NCBI GenBank assembly: GCA_964454335.1
Contig: CAYVVT010000030.1
Location: 1-14,483 of the forward strand
Origin: CAYVVT01 sp964454335
GTDB taxonomy: Bacteria > Fidelibacterota > UBA8477 > JABMPR01
Direction: 5' to 3'
DNA: 14,483 bases
The position numbers and the translations under genes were made by a program. The number at the start of each line of letters is the position of its first letter. Within the stretch, counting starts at the first letter, position 1. The notes beneath the pieces were generated by a model. That model was not told where the DNA came from and ran no database searches. It saw only the letters and a list, made by a program, of their open reading frames with translations. Shown one piece after another: positions 14,062-14,483 of the stretch.

Positions 14062-14139
14062 AAGTCCTCAATTCTGAAAATCCGACTAATTATCACTGAG
14101 TGCTTCTGAATGACGTTGAGTGACAGAAACTGGAATACG
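14021..14139 (+). repeat. tRNA 3'-flank sequence, copy B (no tRNA)
   Basis: Ungapped counterpart of copy A: the hairpin arms at 14021 and 14047, 42 nt of weaker similarity (19 of 42 by my count), an exact ACTGAGTGCTTCTGA at 14095-14109, then TGAGTGACAGAAACTGGAAT against TGAATGACACAAATGGGGAT in copy A. No tRNA sequence precedes it. Confidence 0.6.
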
Positions 14140-14178
14140 GTTTAGGACATCGAGAAGATACCGGAACTCAAAGTCGAA

Positions 14179-14466
14179 TTGGAGTATTTACTCAGGTTTG
14201 ATCATTCATTGATTTTATATTCACAACCCATGCTGGTACATGAAGGCACGTTTGCGTCTATAAAAAAGATCATAGATTCTAATAGAACTCGGCTGATCAT
14301 TGGAATCCCATTCTTACTCTTGGCTTTCGTGGCGTTAGCTGCACCATTGATCCAGTCGCTACTGGGGTATCCAAAAGGTGAATCTATTTACTCTTCACTG
14401 ACTGCAATCTGCCATCAATACCCAACCAGTGTAGCCTTCCAGCACATGTGGCACAGAATGGGCTGA
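14179..14466 (+). CDS. Short membrane protein, DUF2085-like fragment
   Basis: The frame gives 95 residues from a TTG at 14179; the first ATG is at 14230. It contains one clear membrane segment (RLIIGIPFLLLAFVALAAPL) and then SIYSSLTAICHQYPT, which resembles the CHQxPxRS motif of DUF2085 membrane proteins. In that family the motif is followed by a CxRCxG motif and several more membrane helices. Here the frame ends at TGA (14464-14466) eleven residues after CHQYPT, and the expected continuation is not seen in the other frames up to the window edge. It is thus probably a truncated or decayed gene, though a short unrelated protein is possible. No ribosome binding site is evident. The frame is open only back to 14146, just after flank copy B, which suggests its 5' end may also be disturbed. 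Confidence 0.4.
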   Translation: MEYLLRFDHSLILYSQPMLVHEGTFASIKKIIDSNRTRLIIGIPFLLLAFVALAAPLIQSLLGYPKGESIYSSLTAICHQYPTSVAFQHMWHRMG

Positions 14467-14483
14467 TTTTTTGAGAGAGACTT

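Overview
The window is a stretch of bacterial chromosome of moderate GC content with tightly packed housekeeping genes. It is separated by repeat-rich intergenic stretches and ends in an AT-richer, island-like region beside a tRNA gene. Several traits suggest a Gram-negative lineage, probably of the FCB group (Marinimicrobia, Calditrichota, KSB1-like or a relative). These are a fibronectin-III lipoprotein, a second lipoprotein with a Ser-Cys lipobox and collagen-like Gly-X-Y tracts, HflK/HflC, a propeptide-bearing HslV, and no encoded CCA on the tRNA. This placement is inference; no 16S or other taxonomic marker is present.

Layout. 2-412 (+): 3' end of a KamA-family radical SAM aminomutase gene. 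601-1608 (+): FN3 lipoprotein with its own terminator. 1856-2050 (+): a 64-codon unknown gene with a good ribosome binding site and a terminator. 2133-2279: intergenic palindromic elements. 2297-5245 (-): hslV, hslU, then argF, with an intrinsic terminator between hslU and argF. 5246-5665: more palindromic elements plus the hflC terminator. 5666-7509 (-): hflK-hflC, overlapping by ATGA. 7510-7994: nested inverted repeats and short tandem repeats. 7995-8995 (+): a membrane-anchored rhodanese and a MauE/DoxX-like membrane protein, also overlapping by ATGA. 9088-10497 (+): GltS-like sodium symporter with a strong terminator. 10710-12535 (-): PAP2/Aur1-like membrane protein followed by a stand-alone E2-type acyltransferase domain. 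12561-12971: short tandem repeats, two 113-bp repeats carrying a damaged tRNA 5' half, and an intact tRNA-Lys(UUU). 12980-14150: two diverged copies of the tRNA 3' flank, 1041 bp apart, enclosing an AT-rich collagen-like lipoprotein gene. 14179-14466 (+): a short membrane-protein fragment resembling DUF2085.

How the genes relate. HslUV and HflKC are both parts of bacterial protein quality control (HslUV as an ATP-dependent protease, HflKC as a partner of FtsH). ArgF makes citrulline from ornithine and carbamoyl phosphate. The rhodanese-MauE pair looks like an envelope sulfur or disulfide module. The PAP2-E2 pair may act on membrane lipids, but this is a guess. No CRISPR array, phage structural gene, intact transposase or intact integrase was seen.

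The most unusual structures are (i) the 113-bp tandem array in exact register with tRNA-Lys, each unit holding a tRNA 5'-half copy split by a 36-nt hairpin-containing segment, and (ii) a dispersed palindromic element family whose terminal stem appears in two compensatory versions (ATTGC/GCAAT and ATCAC/GTGAT).
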